This document shows positions 11,301 to 12,235 of a stretch of DNA of 12,235 nucleotides, one piece after another (the first letter of the stretch is position 1; each line of letters begins with the position of its first letter). Below the pieces are notes generated by a model. It was not told where the DNA came from. It saw only the letters and a list, made by a program, of their open reading frames with translations, and did not search any database. The translations under genes and the position numbers were made by a program. Source of the DNA: an uncultured Clostridia bacterium (lineage in GTDB: Bacteria; Bacillota; Clostridia; Oscillospirales; Oscillospiraceae). The stretch is from the NCBI GenBank assembly GCA_945946745.1, contig CAMEWZ010000036.1, forward strand, positions 1 through 12,235, given 5' to 3'.

Positions 11301-12235
11301 ATGGGTTATGACAATCTGAAACTGGAAAAGGGTATGTATCGGCAAGAGGGTATGAGCTTTACCCAGGTGCTGGAATCGCTGGATCCCAGCGAGAATTACC
11401 GGGGCACCGCTCTGGAGGGCACCGACGCCTTCCAGCGGCAGCTGAAGCGCTTCGGCATCCGGGCCAAGGGGGCGGGTTCTTCCCCTGTGGAGAAGTTCTT
11501 CCGCACCATGGACTCTGCCGTGCTGTTCCCGGAGTACATTGCCCGCACCGTCCGGCAGGGTATGGAGGAAAATGATATCCTACCCGCCATCACCGCGACC
11601 ACCACGGTGATCGATGCCATGGACTACCGCTCCATCTACTCCAATCCCACCGATGACGACAAGGCACTGAAGGATGTGGCCGAGGGCGAGGCCATCCCCG
11701 AGACCGAGGTGAAAACCAAGGAGCATCTGGTGAGTCTGACCAAGCGGGGCAGAATGCTGGTGGCGTCCTATGAGGCGCTGCGGTTCCAGAAGCTGGATCT
11801 GTTCAGTGTGATGCTGCGTCAGATCGGCGCCCACATCCAGAAGCAGCAGCTGGCCGACGCGGTGAAGGTACTCATCGAGGGCGACGGCAATGACAATGCC
11901 GCTGTCCAGTTTACCATCGGAACCAGCCCCATTTCCGGTACGAAGGGAACGCTGGGTTACGACCAGCTGGTGGAATTCTGGGGCCAGTTCGATCCCTACA
12001 CCATGAACACCCTTCTGTGCTCCACCGGCACCATGACCAAGCTGCTGAAGGTGCCCGAGCTTCAGAATCCGCTGACCGGTCTGAATTTCCAGGGCACCGG
12101 CAAGCTGACTACGCCCCTGGGCGCCCAGCTGCACCGCACCGGCGCGGTAGCGGACGGCGTGATTATCGGTCTGGACAACCGCTATGCCCTGGAGCTGGTA
12201 CGGGCCGGCGATGTGCTGGTGGAGTATGACAAGCT
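11301..12235 (+). CDS. Phage major capsid protein (partial, runs off right edge)
   Basis: An open frame of 311 codons from ATG 11301 without a stop, interrupted by the window end. GGGAGGAAA (11286-11294) places GGAGG 9 nt upstream of the ATG. The protein starts MGYDNLKLEKGMYRQEG. From about residue 64 it has a capsid-like core, VEKFFRTMDSAVLFPEYIA, followed by an acidic loop, VAEGEAIPETEVKTKEH, and LTKRGRMLVASYEAL, typical of HK97-fold major capsid proteins of clostridial prophages. The downstream position after terminase, portal and protease is the canonical place. Codon use differs from the preceding phage genes, with more C-ending codons (ACC, GGC, ATC, CAG), as in the highly expressed host-like genes, fitting the most abundant virion protein. 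About one tenth to one quarter of the protein is probably missing. Confidence 0.87.
   Translation, partial: MGYDNLKLEKGMYRQEGMSFTQVLESLDPSENYRGTALEGTDAFQRQLKRFGIRAKGAGSSPVEKFFRTMDSAVLFPEYIARTVRQGMEENDILPAITATTTVIDAMDYRSIYSNPTDDDKALKDVAEGEAIPETEVKTKEHLVSLTKRGRMLVASYEALRFQKLDLFSVMLRQIGAHIQKQQLADAVKVLIEGDGNDNAAVQFTIGTSPISGTKGTLGYDQLVEFWGQFDPYTMNTLLCSTGTMTKLLKVPELQNPLTGLNFQGTGKLTTPLGAQLHRTGAVADGVIIGLDNRYALELVRAGDVLVEYDK

Overview
The window reads as a G+C-rich chromosomal segment of a Gram-positive anaerobe of the Clostridia, most likely in or near the Oscillospiraceae/Ruminococcaceae. The evidence is strong AGGAGG-type ribosome binding sites, consensus sigma-A promoters, a cell-wall-anchored protein with an NPKTG sorting signal, a class III fructose-1,6-bisphosphatase (a largely Firmicutes enzyme), a CxCGxxGC-type ROK glucokinase, and dense short palindromic repeats. 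The assignment is inferred from gene content; no rRNA or tRNA is present to confirm it.

Layout. 1-89 is the tail of an unidentified gene. 90-657 holds a mosaic of short repeats, a possible terminator, and then an A+T-rich regulatory region with a near-perfect sigma-A promoter (502-530) preceded by phased short repeats. This promoter serves a secreted, sortase-anchored repeat protein (658-2262), which ends at a strong intrinsic terminator. 2341-3004 contains no gene and is built almost entirely of short interspersed repeats. A ROK-family glucokinase (3085-4029, plus strand) has its own promoter and converges, through a shared terminator hairpin, on a minus-strand two-gene operon: class III fructose-1,6-bisphosphatase (4951-6942), then an RluA-family pseudouridine synthase (4087-4947). 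The fbp promoter lies at 6974-7002.

From about 7003 to the right edge is the head module of a tailed phage in canonical order on the plus strand: terminase small subunit, terminase large subunit, portal, prohead protease with a helical extension that may act as a scaffold, and major capsid protein. The capsid gene runs off the window. No integrase, repressor or replication genes lie between the chromosomal fbp promoter and the terminase, so this is either one end of a prophage or a decayed or domesticated remnant.

The most unusual feature is a family of about 100-bp elements, each made of about five consecutive hairpins closed by CCTTG(G)C/GCCAAGG termini. Four full copies and at least two fragments are scattered over both the chromosomal and the phage part. 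Stems change in a base-pair-preserving way between copies while the loops vary. A second composite repeat family (here B and C) occurs in the chromosomal spacers and, as a diverged copy, inside the phage late operon. The repeats fill the two unusually long gaps in the phage head operon (terminase-portal and protease-capsid).
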